Shown: positions 1 to 12,389, counted from the stretch's first letter. The stretch is DNA of 64,000 nucleotides from Artemia franciscana (GCF_032884065.1 NC_088867.1:42809741-42873740); one strand, 5' to 3'. The notes: a model not told the origin generated them from the sequence alone. Program-made: numbers and translations.

Positions 1-1661
1 TAGGAAAAAATTCCCATCCATCAATAAGGAACGCCATATCATTTTGCACCAAATGCTGTATAACCCATGGCTATAAATTAAGAAGTTTACAAGACAAGGA
101 AAAAATTTCTTAAGAATGGGACTACAAGAATCATAAATTCTTCTGTCTTAATCCTCTTTTAAAGACAATTTCTTTTTTCTGAGAAGAAAAATTTTTCATG
201 GGTCCAAATATTTTCCTAAGACTTGGATATTAGTCCAAGTTTTAACTCGCTTCTGCAAATAAAATATTCGAAAAACAAAGATTTTCTGAGTACATCACAG
301 ATTAATACAACTATTTACTTTGAGTCCGACTACCTCATCCTCTCATTAGACTCAGTGGATTAAACTGATAAACTGCCTTTTCTTAATTGAGAGTTTTCTT
401 AATTAAAAGGACTAAGAAGTTTTTAGTCTCTGAAAAAACTTCTTATTTTTCTAATTAAACGACCCCTGTGTTGCAGGAATTGTTCTTAAAGAATCAAGAC
501 AAAATGTCAAACTTTAGAGTAAAGAGTTAGGTATTAAGAAGTGGGAAAACTCCCCGAACAGACAATAATTTCTGTTTGTTTCAAGTTTTGATGTTGCTTC
601 TTACTTTCAAATGAAGTAAGTGATTTATTTGGATTTCTGATCGCATTTTAAATAAAACTGGAAAGTTCGGCTTCCCCTCAACGCAACGATCCTCTAAACA
701 ATTCAATCCCGATGAAAATTTACCGCGGACAGTTACCATTAGCATTTCCACATGTAAAATTCAGTCGGTAAATGGAAAGTAAGACAAGTAAAAAGAATTT
801 CTTATAAGAATTATTGCAAATTCCCTCAGCGTTAAATTTCTCCTGAAAAGCTTACCTCCTCGAAACTTCCTTCCCCATAAAAAAATCCCCCTACAGGAAA
901 TACCTTCAGTAGAAAATTCACCCTACCCTTCCTCGCCAAAAAATGTATGCATACTTTCCAATAACAAGTACTATAACCTACGTAAACAATGTGCAAATTT
1001 AATAACTTAAATGCCTTTCCCCAGTGGCTGTGGGACGTCATGTCATCTCCAAAGACATAGATATTCGGCTTTTCAACTATGCTGAATGGCTATCTCAAAA
1101 TGTTGAATAAACAGCTTTGGGAAAAAAAGGGGAGTGAAGGGTGGCTAGATGCCCTCCAAACTTTTTGGTCACTAAAAAAAAGAACTAGGACTTTTAATTT
1201 CCGTTTGAATAAGCCATTTCTGGATGTTCTATGATCAATGGTTTGATACGATCACCACTTGTGAAGGCAAAAAAATAATTAGAAAAAAAAATCGACATGA
1301 ATTCGTGATCTTTCTTTTAACAAAAAAAAAGAGGCAACATTCCACATTTTCGAAGATGGGAGCTTGAAACGTCTACAGTAGGGTTCTCTGATGGACTAAT
1401 TCTGGTAGTGTGATTTTTCTGAAGATTCCTTGACTTTTAGGGAGTGTTTCTCCCCTTTTTCAAAAATCAGGCAAATTTTCTCAGGTACATAGCCTTTGAT
1501 TACTAAAACTAAACTTAATAAATTTTAAACGCCTGAAATCAGCACAATAAGTCGATTTTTATGATGAATCTATTGATGTCGAGATTCAGTTTTTTAAGTT
1601 TCGATTACTATTTATCTGCGTCACTCCATACTTACACTTCGTTACTACAAACTGTTATCAA
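1..1661 (-). repeat. Foldback element, copy 1 (right half)
   Basis: Non-coding repeat in the same family as 1663-4985 and 14100-15660. Positions 420-620 match the inner hairpin segment of those copies (the 'actttagcgtaaagag' and 'tttctgtttgtttcaagtttt' blocks). Positions 660-1030 match 14490-15060, and 1040-1655 match the outer arm at 4200-4985 in the same orientation. The copy ends at about 1661 in a decayed terminus (cgttactacaaactgttat) that directly abuts the left end of copy 2. The left half is cut by the window edge or too diverged to see. Short open frames here are accidental. Confidence 0.7.
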
Positions 1662-3060
1662 ACAGTTCGTGGTAACGAACTGTAGTAAGGAGCGACCCAG
1701 CTCAATAGTAACCGAAACTCCAAAAAATGGAATTTTGATACCAATAATTGCATCAAAAGAATCGCATTGTAATGCTGATTTTAAATATATAAGTTTTATC
1801 AAGATCAGTTATACCTATCAAAAGTTACGAGCCTGAGAAAAATTGCCTCATTTTAGAAAATAGGGCGAAACACCCCCTAAAAGCCATACAATCTTAAAGA
1901 AAGTCACTCCATCAGATTCAGCGTATCAGAGAACCTTATTGTAGAAGTTTCTAGCTTCTATTTACAAAAATGTGAAATTTCGCTTTTTTTTGCCAGAGAC
2001 AGATCACGGATGCGTGTTTATTTGTTTTTTTGTTTGTTTTTTTCCCAGGAGTGATCGTATCGACTGAGTGGTCCTAGAATGTCGCGAAAGGGCTAATTCT
2101 AACGGAAATTAAAAGTTCTAATGCCCTTTTTAAGTTACCAAGAAAATTAGAGGGCACCTAGGTCCCCTCCCACGCTCATTTTTTCCCAAAATTCACCGGA
2201 TCAAAATTCTGAGATAGCCATTTTATTTACCATAGTCGAAAAAATAACTATGTCTTTAGGGACAACTTACTCCCCTGCAGTTCCCGTGGGAGGGGCTGCA
2301 AGTTAAAAACTTTGACCTGTGTTTACATATAGTAATGATTACTGGGAAGTGTACAGACGTTTTCAGGGGGATTTTTTTTGGTTTAGGGGGAAAGTTGAGG
2401 GGGGAGTTACGCGGGAGGATATTTCCATGGAGAAACTTCTCATGGGGGAAGAAAATTTCAATGAAGGGGGCGCAGGATTTTCTAGCATTATTTGAAAAAG
2501 CAAGGAAAAAAAATATGAAAAGTTTTTTCTACTGAAAGTAAGGATCAGCATTAAAACTTAAAACGAACAAAAATTATTACGCATATGAGGGGTTTATCTC
2601 CTCGTTATTCCTCCCTCTTTGCGCTAAAGTATTTTTTAGTAATTTCAACTATTTATTATACGGTCTTTGTGAGTCAGAGGTCATTCTTAAGGAATTAAGA
2701 CATGATTTCAGCTTTAGCGTAAAGAGCGAGGTATCGCTGGCGGTTGAACCCCCTCATAAACGCAATAAAAACATACGAATATAGAAGTTTGTTACGTAAG
2801 TTAATTCGTAAGTTTACGTATATTTTTTACCAATGAAAACGTTTGTAAAAAATTAATGGTTCTAGTTGCTTTTTTAAGTAATCCAAAAATTTGAGGGCAA
2901 CTAGGCCTCCTCCCTCACTCCTTTTTCTCAAAGTATTCCAATTAATTGCAATTAATTAATATGCAAATTTCGTTTTAATTATTTATGTGCGGAGAGCCAA
3001 GATCAAAACAAACATTAATTCAAAATCGTCCAGAGATTAAATAAAAAAACAAGTTTTTTT

Positions 3061-3300
3061 AAATGAAAGTAAGGAGCAACATTAAAACTTAAAACGAACA
3101 GAAATTACTCCGTATATGAAAGGGGCTTTTCCTCCTCAGCGCCCCGCTCTTTACGCTAAAGTTTCTTACTGTTTTAAAAATAGAGTTAAGAGAAAGAGTC
3201 AAACTTTAGCGTAAAGAGCGAGACGTTGAGGAGGAAAAGCCCCTTTCATATACGGAGTAATTTCTGTTCGTTTTAAGTTTTAATGTTGCTCCTTACTTTC
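3061..3300. repeat. Inner hairpin of foldback element (left)
   Basis: Arms of about 105 bp are inverted around a short spacer near 3170-3190. The left arm includes 'gctctttacgctaaagttt' and the right arm its complement 'aaactttagcgtaaagagc'. It forms one of two hairpins at the centre of the larger palindrome. Confidence 0.85.
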
Positions 3301-3317
3301 ATTAAATAAAAAAAACA

Positions 3318-3575
3318 AGTTTTTTTAACTGAAAGTAAGGAGCGACATTAAAACTTAAAACGAACAGAAATTACTTCGTATATGAAAGAGGCTGCTTCCT
3401 CATCAACGCCCCGCTCTTTACGCTAAATTTTGACTCTGTCTCTCAATTCTTCTTTCTAAAACAGTAAAAAACTTCAGCGTAAAGAGCGGGGCGTTGATGA
3501 GGAAGCAGCATCTTTCATATACGAAGTAATTTCTGTTCGTTTTAAGTTTTAATGTCGCTCCTTACTTTCAGTTAA
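3318..3575. repeat. Inner hairpin of foldback element (right)
   Basis: A second hairpin with the same arm sequence as the neighbouring one. The arms run from about 3330-3440 and 3465-3570 and carry the 'ctttacgctaaa' block and its complement. The related hairpin at 14110-14420 shows that this module is a standard part of the family. Confidence 0.8.
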
Positions 3576-5203
3576 AAAAACTTATTTTTTTTTTATTTAA
3601 TTTCTTAACGTTTTTGAATCAATGCATGTTTTGATTTTGGCTCTCCGCAGAGGAATAATTAAAACGAAATTTGCATTTTTTTTTTTTTTTTTTTTGGCTA
3701 AATGGCTTTCTCATAATTTTGATCGAATGGGAACTATTAAAATTAAATTAAAAAGGGAACTAGAACTTTTAATTTTTTGCGAATATTTTTATTAGTAAAA
3801 AATTTACGCAACTTATAAATTAGCTTACGTAAAGAACTTTTGTATTCTCATATTTTTATTACTATGAGGGGGTTCACCCCCTTGTCAGATCCTCGCTCTT
3901 TACACTAAAGCTTAAATTTTGTCCCAATTCATTAAGAATGACCCCAGAATCACAAAAGCCGTAGAATAAATAGTTGAAATTACTTAAAATACTTTAACGT
4001 AAAGAGCGAGGTATTAGGAGGAGGTGAGCCCCTCAAATGGGTAATGATTTCTGTTTGTTTTAAGTTTTAATGCTGTTCCTTACTTCCAGCTGAAAGAACT
4101 TTTTCATATTTATTTTTTCATTGTGTTTTTAAATAATGGTAGTAAATCCTGCGCTCCCTTCATGGAGATTTTCTTCCCCCGTGACAAATTATCGATGGAA
4201 ATTTCCCCCAGCATATCCCCCTCTTCTCAACCCCTCCCCCAACCAAAAAAATCCTCCTGAAAACGCCTGTACACTTCCCAATAACCATTACTATATGTAA
4301 GCATTGGTCAAAGTTTGTAACTTGTTGCCCCTCCCATGGGGACTGTGGGGGAGTAAGTAGTCCCCAAAGACATAGTTATAAGGTTTTTCGACTACGCTGA
4401 ATAAAATGGCTATCTCAGAATTTTGATCCGTTGACTTTGGTAAAATAATTAGCGTGGGAGGGGGCCTAGGTGCCCTCCAATTTTTTTGGTCACTTAAAAA
4501 GGGCACTAGAACTTTTCATTTCCATTAGAATGAGCCCTCTTGCAACATTCTAGGACAACTGGGTCGATACGATCACCCCTGGGAAAAAAAAAACAAAAAC
4601 AAAAAAACAAAAAAAACAAATAAACACGCATCTGTGATCTGCCTTCTGGCAAAAAATGCAAAATTCCACATTTTTGTAGATAGGAGCTTGAAACTTCTAC
4701 AGTAGGGTTCTCTGATACGCTGAATCTGATGGTGTGATTTTCGTTAAGATTCTATGACTTCTAGGGGGCTTTTCCTCCTATTTTCTAAAATAACGCAAAT
4801 ATTCTCAGGCTCGTAACTTTTGATGGGTAAGACTAAACTTGATGAAACTTATATATTTAAAATCAGCATTAAAATGCGATTCTTTTGATGTAGGTATTGG
4901 TATCAAAATTCCATTTTTTAGAGTTTTGGTTACTATTGAGCCGGGTCGCTCCTTACTACAGTTCGTTACCACGAACTGTTTGATTTGAAAAAACCTGGTT
5001 TTTTTTCTTAATTTCACACAAAAGAGTCAATCAGGTTCGGCTTTACTTTTGGTGCAGAACCGGTTCTGCAGGATGTTTGATACATATAGGGTGATTTGGA
5101 AAGGCGGGGTTTTTGTCTCTAAAAAATGGGAAATTTTGCGATTGACTTGTGAAAATGCATAAGGCAATGGAACTAAAACGGCACTTTATACCAAACGAAG
5201 TTC

Positions 5204-5394
<191 letters not shown>

Positions 5395-5494
5395 ACGTGT
5401 GTAAGTAAAGACAAGATGAGTATCAATTTTTCTGTTCAAAACCAATAATCATCCATTAAGTCGAGGTTAATTGAATGCTAGTGAAAATAAATAA

Positions 5495-5790
5495 ATAAAG
5501 AAACATTAATTTAACACAGTAACTTTGCGATGCAATTAAGGATAAGCACAATTTCAATCAACAGAAGTTTACTTTTCTCTCAACATGGCCTTTGTATTTT
5601 CAACTTAATGCTCTGCTTACATAAATAAAAAACATAAAACATTTTAATAAATAAAAAATAAATGAATAAAAAAGTAATTTAATTCAGTAACTGTGCGATG
5701 CAATTAGGGATGAGCACAATTTCAATCAACAAAAGTTTACTTTTCTCTCAATGGCCTTTTCATTTTCAATTTAATACTCTGCTTTCGCAA
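5495..5790. repeat. Direct tandem duplication, ~168-bp period
   Basis: The segment at about 5495-5620 recurs at about 5663-5788 with small differences. Shared blocks include 'gcgatgcaatta' and 'gcacaatttcaatcaaca'. A short AT-rich spacer with ATAAATAAA runs separates the copies. No coding sense was seen. Confidence 0.85.
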
Positions 5791-6990
5791 GTGGTTCCAC
5801 TTCTACGTCTTCAAAGGGGACAAAAGCTATTAACAAACCATTGACTAAGCAACAAAGAAATCTCTACTGTCACCAAAATTCCCAAAAGACACTAATCTAA
5901 TCCTTATTATAGTCCTTAGTTCTTTTGTTCTCCTTATTATCCCATCATTTCCCCCTCTTTTGAAAGAAAATACATGTTTCTAATTTTCTTAAGAACTTAC
6001 CATGAGAGGATCATCAAACTAATTACTACTGAATATAATAAGCAGATATTAAGCTAGTCTATTTTAAAAGACTCTGAGCAATTATAAATTACTTACTTTA
6101 GACGTTCTCTGAAGAAACTATCATCTGTCCTCCAAAAAAGCTAACAAAACCACATAGAATAATATTCCCAACGGGCTATTCCCTAAAAGGAGTATATATT
6201 AGCGAGGGAATGATGCCAGAATTTTTATAGATTCTGATTGAATCCAATTACAGGTTGATATCTCGATTTCAATATAATAGCCTGTTCTAAGAATGTTAAA
6301 AATTTTCTACGGTATTGACAAAAGATAGAAACACTTTAGTCACATAATACAATCAATCTTGTACAAGAAAGGTTTCTGAAGCATTTTTCTCAATAATTTC
6401 TTGTTTACGAATTTCAGGTTTAATTCTAATAACAAAAATACCTGAAAATTAATCAGATGTCATGAAGTTCAAGTTTGTTTTCATCAGTAGAATCGCTTGG
6501 AAGACCGCGAGAAAATTACTGTGACCCCTCTAAACGGTTGTGTTTTTTTTCTAGTGCCAAAATGGGCAGTTACTCTTCGGTATGCCAACTTAAACTTTGT
6601 ATCCAACAGTTGTAATTTGACACCAAATATAAATTAATGACTCGCCAAGCTGACTCGAATAACTGATAAAATAGCGTTTTTAGTCTTGCACCTAGAGATT
6701 CTGATTTATCTTTTATACCAATTATGACTCATATCCAGCTATTCCTCAGATCCTCCCCCGTCACCTTTCGTGTTTACACCGTGTGTGTATTAACGTTTTT
6801 ACCTTCTGTCAATTTTTCTGGCGTTTCTGCTTAACAAAGCGACGCAGTGCTTTCACTTTCCCCCAGAGACTTGAAGACTTTTGAGTTGGCTGAAAAGAAA
6901 ACTATGATCTACAAATTCTGCCCGACAATTGGTGTTCTTAAATACTGACGCTAACACAATATATAAATCAATAGTCCTCGTTAGTATTCA
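5791..6990. other. Unannotated AT-rich stretch
   Basis: No exon, RNA gene or mobile element could be supported on either strand. It may hold an upstream exon of the gene at 12169-20334, but no open segment resembled one. Confidence 0.5.
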
Positions 6991-6999
6991 TTTTCGATA

Positions 7000-7330
7000 C
7001 GACTTAAGAGGACCCAAACTTCTTTTGGAGAAGTTTGGGGAATCCCTAAAAAATATTTTCTATGGAAAAAAAAATAAAATTCCCCCCCTCCCCAAAATTT
7101 CAGTATATTTCCCAAAGGCAAATACTGCATGGAAATAGTGGGCAAATTGCGTAACTTACGGCACTTTCCCCAGGGGCTAGTGGGGGTCATGTCATGGCCA
7201 GAGACATAGTCATTGTAGCTTTCAACTGTGCTGAACCGAATGGCTATATCTAAATTTTCATCGGATGTCTTTGGGGAGAAGGGCGTGGGGGGGGTGGGGG
7301 CTAGCTACACTCCAATTTTTCCGTCACAAA
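7000..7330 (-). repeat. Diverged fragment of foldback arm
   Basis: The order of sub-blocks (cccaggggctag, gacatagtcatt, gaatggctatatc, gtgggggctagctacactcc) matches the outer arm at 4270-4500. It is a decayed solo arm. Confidence 0.6.
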
Positions 7331-7573
7331 TCAAACCCATAATGAAAATGTCCACTTTAGCAAAATGATGAAAATGCAAAATAGTCACTATACATTTTAT
7401 CTATTCAATATAAAAATCTGGCTGATTAATGGTTGACCAGAAACATAAGATGAAGAAAGAAACACTCAGGCAAGTGGACTAAATCGATTGCTGAGCAAAG
7501 AATTGTTGCGCAATCAAATTGGTGAATGTGTCTTTCATTTATTCAGGTTTGTTTTGATTCAGCATCTATTTGT

Positions 7574-8129
7574 CACAGCTTAGATACCAATCACAGCATA
7601 GATACCAATACAGTTATGAAAACTCTATTTATTTTTGGGACACAGTGCGCGGTAGCGATGCTAGCGACTGGAGAAAGGAAACTGGCAGCAACAAAACAAA
7701 ATTGTGTTCCCGCCTATGGTGTTTTAGTACGATCTACGCGTCGGAGCGGGCTTAGAGGAGGCGCCAAGTTCAGAGCTTTGTACCAAAAGCTTCTCATGGG
7801 CAAGATAGGAATTTTCACTACTGTATACTGGTATCTAAGCTGTGATACCAATACAGTTATGAAAATTCCTATCTTGCCCGTGAGAAGCATTTGGCACAGA
7901 GCTTTGAACTTGGCACCTCGTCCAAGCACGCGCTCCGACGCGTAGACCGTACTACAACACCATAGTCGGGAATACCGTAGCTCTGAACTATTGGTATCTA
8001 AGCTGTGAATTGCTCCGACTTTTAGATTCAGACTGCCAGTTTCCTGTCTCCAGCCGCTAGCATCGCTACCACACACTGTGTTACAAAAATAAATCGAGTT
8101 TTCATAACTGTATTTGTATCTAAGCTGTG
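7574..8129. repeat. Second palindromic element family, ~555 bp
   Basis: An imperfect inverted repeat centred near 7845. The left arm (cagcatagataccaatac, then ggtagcgatgctagcgactg, then gatctacgcgtcggagcg) recurs as its complement in the right arm. The terminal motif CACAGCTTAGATACCAA or its complement lies at both ends, at the centre and once inside the right arm (about 7991-8007), where 50 extra bases sit. It is GC-richer than its surroundings. The open frames are accidental. Confidence 0.85.
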
Positions 8130-8179
8130 CTATTTGTCTCTTGCGAAGTCCGCTTCAAAAGGTCAGATTGTTTTGTTTG

Positions 8180-8260
8180 GTTTTTATCGTTTTTAATTTT
8201 TCTTAGCACTGAGGACGACTTGGCAGAGGTCCTTGTCGAAATCTTTGCTTATTTTCGCTT
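8180..8260 (+). mobile_element. Penelope-like 3' end remnant
   Basis: It contains the block cactgaggacgacttggcag and then a gtcgaaatctttgc tail. These match the 3' ends of the Penelope-like element near 52.3-52.9 kb and at 46.5 kb. No coding part remains here. Confidence 0.6.
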
Positions 8261-8339
8261 CATATTTCTCTACTGGCTCGTTTTTCTCTGCTATTTGATT
8301 TTTTTCCACCTATTATATTTCCTCTTCTTTGTTTCATGC

Positions 8340-9269
8340 ATCTCATAGTTTCCATATAATTTACTTATTTTAAACAAGTGGTTCCCTTACAAAATAGAAT
8401 CCTTCAAAAACGCCTGATCAGTGGGAAGGATCTTTAAAAAATAAATTCGAGGTGTATTCAAAATACATCAGAAATTTACTTGTCAAAAAAGATACTGCCC
8501 GAAAAATTACTTAGTTGATACAATGAGAAAAGGGAGGTTTCTTTTTTGATCAAAAAGAAAATATACAATTTTTTTAAGAAAAGCAGAATTACACAGTCGA
8601 ATTATGAAACAATCGCAAAAACATACTTGATTACAGAAACGATACCAAACTTAGAAAAAATATATCGAGATTCTGATTGATGGATTCCGATTCATGATAC
8701 CTCCTTAAGGTTTATATATATACATAAAATTTAACGCAACAATATTCATTCAATTCCGGGGGATGTCACTTCAGGGGTATGCCAATCCACTTCGATTCAA
8801 ACCCACTTTAGGTGGATGCCACTTAGTCGTTGAACTACTTCCTGGAGGGGTCCTGTTAGGGAAAATATTTTAAAATGTTTCTAAAATATTTTTTTAATAT
8901 TTGGTTTTTGCGTTTACAATCCGTTCTCAAAGTATCATTACCTTCATCTCTCTCTTTGCAACTACATTCATTGCACAAAAGAATTCAATTAAAGATTAGA
9001 ATTTTATAAAGAACATAGGATATCGAGCAACATAATGCACTAAAAAAAGAGGATTTTAATTTACTAAAAATTAGCCAAATACAATGTTTTGTTTTTCTTT
9101 GCATGGAGAAAAGAGCAATGGTCCAATCTGTGGAACAGCTATAATCTTGACTGGTTTGAATATCAAATAGTCTCAAGATTTTTAGATAGGAAGAAAAGAG
9201 GAATGGTGCAGGAATACACATTCTTATATTTAAGCACTTGAGAACGATATGTTAAAAAGGAGGCAACAA
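8340..9269. other. Unannotated stretch
   Basis: AT-rich, with no recognisable exon, RNA gene or repeat family member on either strand. Confidence 0.45.
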
Positions 9270-9639
9270 TTTTAAAATGAAAGGGACTCCCTTGAAACTC
9301 GGTCAGCAGTTTATTTGCAAGGATATTGTGGTCAATTAGGTTGAACGCTTTCTGGAAATCAATTAGTAGAAGATTTAACCAAGTGTCAGGGTTTTTAAGA
9401 TTTTTAAGAACGGTGTCGAGAAGACTAACGAGGGAGTGTGAAGCAGATGTCTCCTTCAGGTTTAAACTTAGTTAAGTTAATTCTTAATTCTTAGTTAAGT
9501 TACTTAGTTCTTAGTTAAGAAACTCTCGTGCATTTTAGAGAAAACTGAGTTCAAGATGATTGGTCGTACTCAAATAAAATCATTCAGGTCTCCCTTGTTT
9601 TGGATTGGAGTAATATAGCCCAGCATCCAGCACGACGTG

Positions 9640-9745
9640 TAACATCCGGAATTGCTAGTATTATTGCTAGTACTAGTATTATTACTAGTAGTATTACTAA
9701 TACTAGTAGAAGTACTTGTATTATTAGTGATATATTACTAATATC
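9640..9745. repeat. Microsatellite (tagtat/tactag)
   Basis: A degenerate run built of CTAGTATTA and TACTAGTAG units, inserted inside the RT-coding part of the decayed LINE. Confidence 0.8.
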
Positions 9746-9748
9746 ACT

Positions 9749-10170
9749 AAAAATAGTAACAAGGAGTGTTGATAGTTTATCAGCGAATGCTTTATTAGAT
9801 CAGTTGGAATATTAATGGGAAAAATACCAGTTTTTTCAGATTCTGTATTTTTTCTATTACTCATTCAGGTCTCTATTACTCAATAGTAAAATTCTATTAC
9901 TCAATAGTAAAATCATTCAGGTCTCCCTTCTTTTGGATAATAGCCCAGCTTCCAGCACGAGGGGTAACATCCGGAATTACTAATATCATTAAAAATAGTA
10001 ACAAGGGGTGTTGATAGTTTATCAGGGATTTTTATTAGGGATTTTTATTAGTTTATCAGTGATTTTTGAAAATAGTAACAAGGGGTGTTGATAGTTTATC
10101 AGGGATTTTTATTAGTTTATCAGGGATTTTTAAAAATAGTAACAAGGGGTGTTGATAGTTTATCAGGAAT
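9749..10170. repeat. Tandem copies of an RT-derived segment
   Basis: The core 'aaaatagtaacaaggggtgt' followed by tgatagtttatcag occurs near 9749, 9992, 10068 and 10132. On the minus strand it encodes DKLSTPLVTIF of the LINE linker/RT junction. The repeats therefore arose by duplication within the element. Confidence 0.85.
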
Positions 10171-11830
10171 TTTTATTAGATCAGTTAGGATATCAATGGG
10201 AAAAATACTAGTTTTTTTCAGATTCTGTATTTTTTCTATTATTTGCTTCGCTGAAATTTCCGGGATTTTATCTTTTGGAGTTTCAAGGATTAGATGGTTT
10301 TCCGATAAAGGGGTGATCGCTTGCGCAATGCTAGCTAGGTGTTTATTAAGCTCATTGGCTGTCTGTTCAGGCGGTTCACCCAGAAGGAAATCAAGGTTCT
10401 TGCACGAGCGACCCCCTATTTCTTTCGATTTCTTACACCATTGCTGAGGTTTGCTCTGTTTTAAGTAATTTAATTTATTCTTACCATAACGAGAAGCAGC
10501 ACGATGTATTTCTTTCTTTATTTGTTTACGGAGGGTTAAGACATCATCTTTGTTTCCGTGGCGAAAAAGTTTTAATTTCAAACGGGGTTTGTCCTTTTAT
10601 TTTTTCATTAGTTTAAGGCTTGCCCGAGGAGCATATCTTCTTGGTAACCTCTGGGAAATAATTTTTGTAATTTGTCATTAATTTTGTTTGAAACAAACTA
10701 ACCTTTAAATTAAGGTTTACACATGACACAACATCTTTCCGACTTTCAGACGTAATCCAAGATCCTAAATCAAAAAGACCTTTACTTTTTATTGGCCGAT
10801 AAGAAAATCCAGAAACTGAGTAATTTATTTTAAAAATCAGCAGTGGTTTCAATTGTAGCATGAAATGATAGCTACCACTGAGGGAGAAGGGTAGTTGGAG
10901 TATTGTAAAAGGTTTTAAGGTTGGTGCAAATAACATCCGAACTGGTTCAACCTTTTATAATTTGGAAATCAAAAATTTGCTTGAGCTTCTGATCTTTGCA
11001 CTGATAATTAACTTAGTTCGTTTGCGTCTCCTGCTATAAAAATGCTGGCATTTGGATACTTTTTCGTCACATAGTCAAGACTTCCTTGTAACCTCTCATG
11101 AAAATTACGATGAGAACAAGTATTCTGTCCGGGTGAATAATGAAACGAGTAAATGATTAAATTAGTGTAACGCCGAGGCAGGCATTTGGGCTTAGTAGAT
11201 ATCCAAATGATTTCATCGCAATCACCTAGCCCTGGCACATGGATAAGGGTAGGATATAGGCAATCCTTTGCGAAAACCATTACCCCTCCTCCTTTTCCCC
11301 CAGTGGGTTGTCAACCGGGCATAGCTTTATAAACTCCTGAAAAAGGTCATTTTAAGGAGATGTATATTTTGTGCCTGGACTTCAGTAACTGCAATTATAT
11401 CAATATGGTTCAATTTTGCTCTTGCTTCTAACTGAACTAACTTTTCAAAATTCAAACTTTCTACGTCAGTAAGGAGGAAAACGAGGAAATGATGACGTTT
11501 TTTATCGAACTGTTTAACGACAGATTTTTTCAAAAAAGCTTTATTTACAGGCAACTTTGGTGGGTTGTAAGTGTTAAAGTTAATAATGGGAGTGGGGAGA
11601 ACATCACCTAAAAGTGAAATATTATGATTCGGGGTATTAAAGATAGGTTTGTCGTAACGCTCAAACTTACCACCCAGGACCAATAGACTACTAAACCAGT
11701 TTTGAAGTGGGAGCGGAAGAGGTTCAATTTTAAAAGTTGGGGGTAAATTGAGAGAGCCGCGGATAAAAGTTTTCTAGTGTTCCAACGGGTCTGCAAAATC
11801 AGTTTCTTCTAATGGCGAAAACCTGTTACT

Positions 11831-12168
11831 ATGTGGTACGGCGTGGCTTATAGTCAAAACTCGGGAGGCTGATATCTTCTCAAGATAGCTTCTCAAGATA
11901 ACTCGTTATTAAAAAGGAGAAAAATGCAGAACAGGGCAAGTCAACTCTCAAATAGGAACAATTTTTTTTAAGATTTGAGCAATATTTGATTCTTAAGACC
12001 TTGTAGTACTGTTAGAGTTCTGATTCCTATAAAATAGTTTTTACACAATATTTATAGTAACTTTGTTAGCTAAAAATCATTTCTTCTAAATAAACAGTAT
12101 AGTAAAAAAAAAAAACATGAAATATATGCTAATAGTTAATAGTTAATAAATATGTTTGTATATTTTAG
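11831..12168. other. Stretch upstream of first visible exon
   Basis: AT-rich, ending in a polypyrimidine-poor acceptor (gtatattttag). No other feature was seen. Confidence 0.4.
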
Positions 12169-12389
12169 AACTTGAAAGAGCTTCAGTCAATGACGAGGAA
12201 CATCAGCCGTCCTTATCACCCCCTCAGAACCCTGCAATGTACCCCTCTGCTCTTAAGCTTGCTCTACGCTATCATACTAGGACTTTATGCTCAACCTCCC
12301 ATTGTGTTGATTCTCTTGTAATATACTTATCAAGTCCAACTAGAAGTGATGGTGCCATGTACCTTTGGGACTCTGACGGAAATGGAATC
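12169..12389 (+). CDS. Exon of pseudoprotease-like gene (first visible)
   Basis: Preceded by TTTTAG and followed by GTAAGT at 12390. It starts with two bases completing a codon from an unseen upstream exon and ends in phase 0 after ...WDSDGNGI. It encodes the first hydrophobic strand and the acidic loop. Confidence 0.8.

Larger units (their letters stand above)
1663..4985. repeat. Large palindromic (foldback) element, copy 2
   Basis: An imperfect inverted repeat of about 3.3 kb centred near 3320. Sequence read forward from 1663 recurs as its reverse complement ending at 4985. For example 1663-1836 pairs with 4805-4985, and the block around 2105-2220 pairs with 4420-4530. Each outer end carries a small hairpin, ACAGTTCGT, loop GGTA, ACGAACTGT (9-bp stem). 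The centre holds two further inverted repeats. There is no credible coding sequence. The structure resembles a foldback-type non-autonomous DNA element, but the transposase class is not evident. Confidence 0.85.
9270..11830 (-). pseudogene. Decayed LINE ORF2 (endonuclease plus start of RT)
   Basis: Read on the minus strand from about 11800 downward. An apurinic-type endonuclease domain starts in 11683-11327 (LEARAKLNHIDIIAVTEV). It continues in 11280-11008 and ends with the catalytic-type motif IFIAGDANELS. A linker follows in 10936-10613 and 10581-10120 (GNKDDVLTLRKQIKKEIHRA). RT segment 1 lies near 9600-9540 (TPIQNKGDL, VFSKMHESF) and segment 2 near 9450-9290 (LIDFQKAFNLIDHNIL). Several frameshifts and stops show it is dead. 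The RT part is swollen by tandem and microsatellite insertions (9640-10170), and the YADD region is missing. The clade is probably CR1/L2/Jockey-like, which I could not settle. Confidence 0.85.

Noticed and set aside
1561-1836. 91-residue open frame, with a similar protein on the minus strand at 4805-5017
   Set aside because: The similarity comes from the two arms of the palindrome. There is no codon bias and the reading frame is not kept in other copies.
7526-8076. Overlapping open frames of 120-139 residues on both strands
   Set aside because: They arise from the palindrome itself, being mirrored translations of the two arms.
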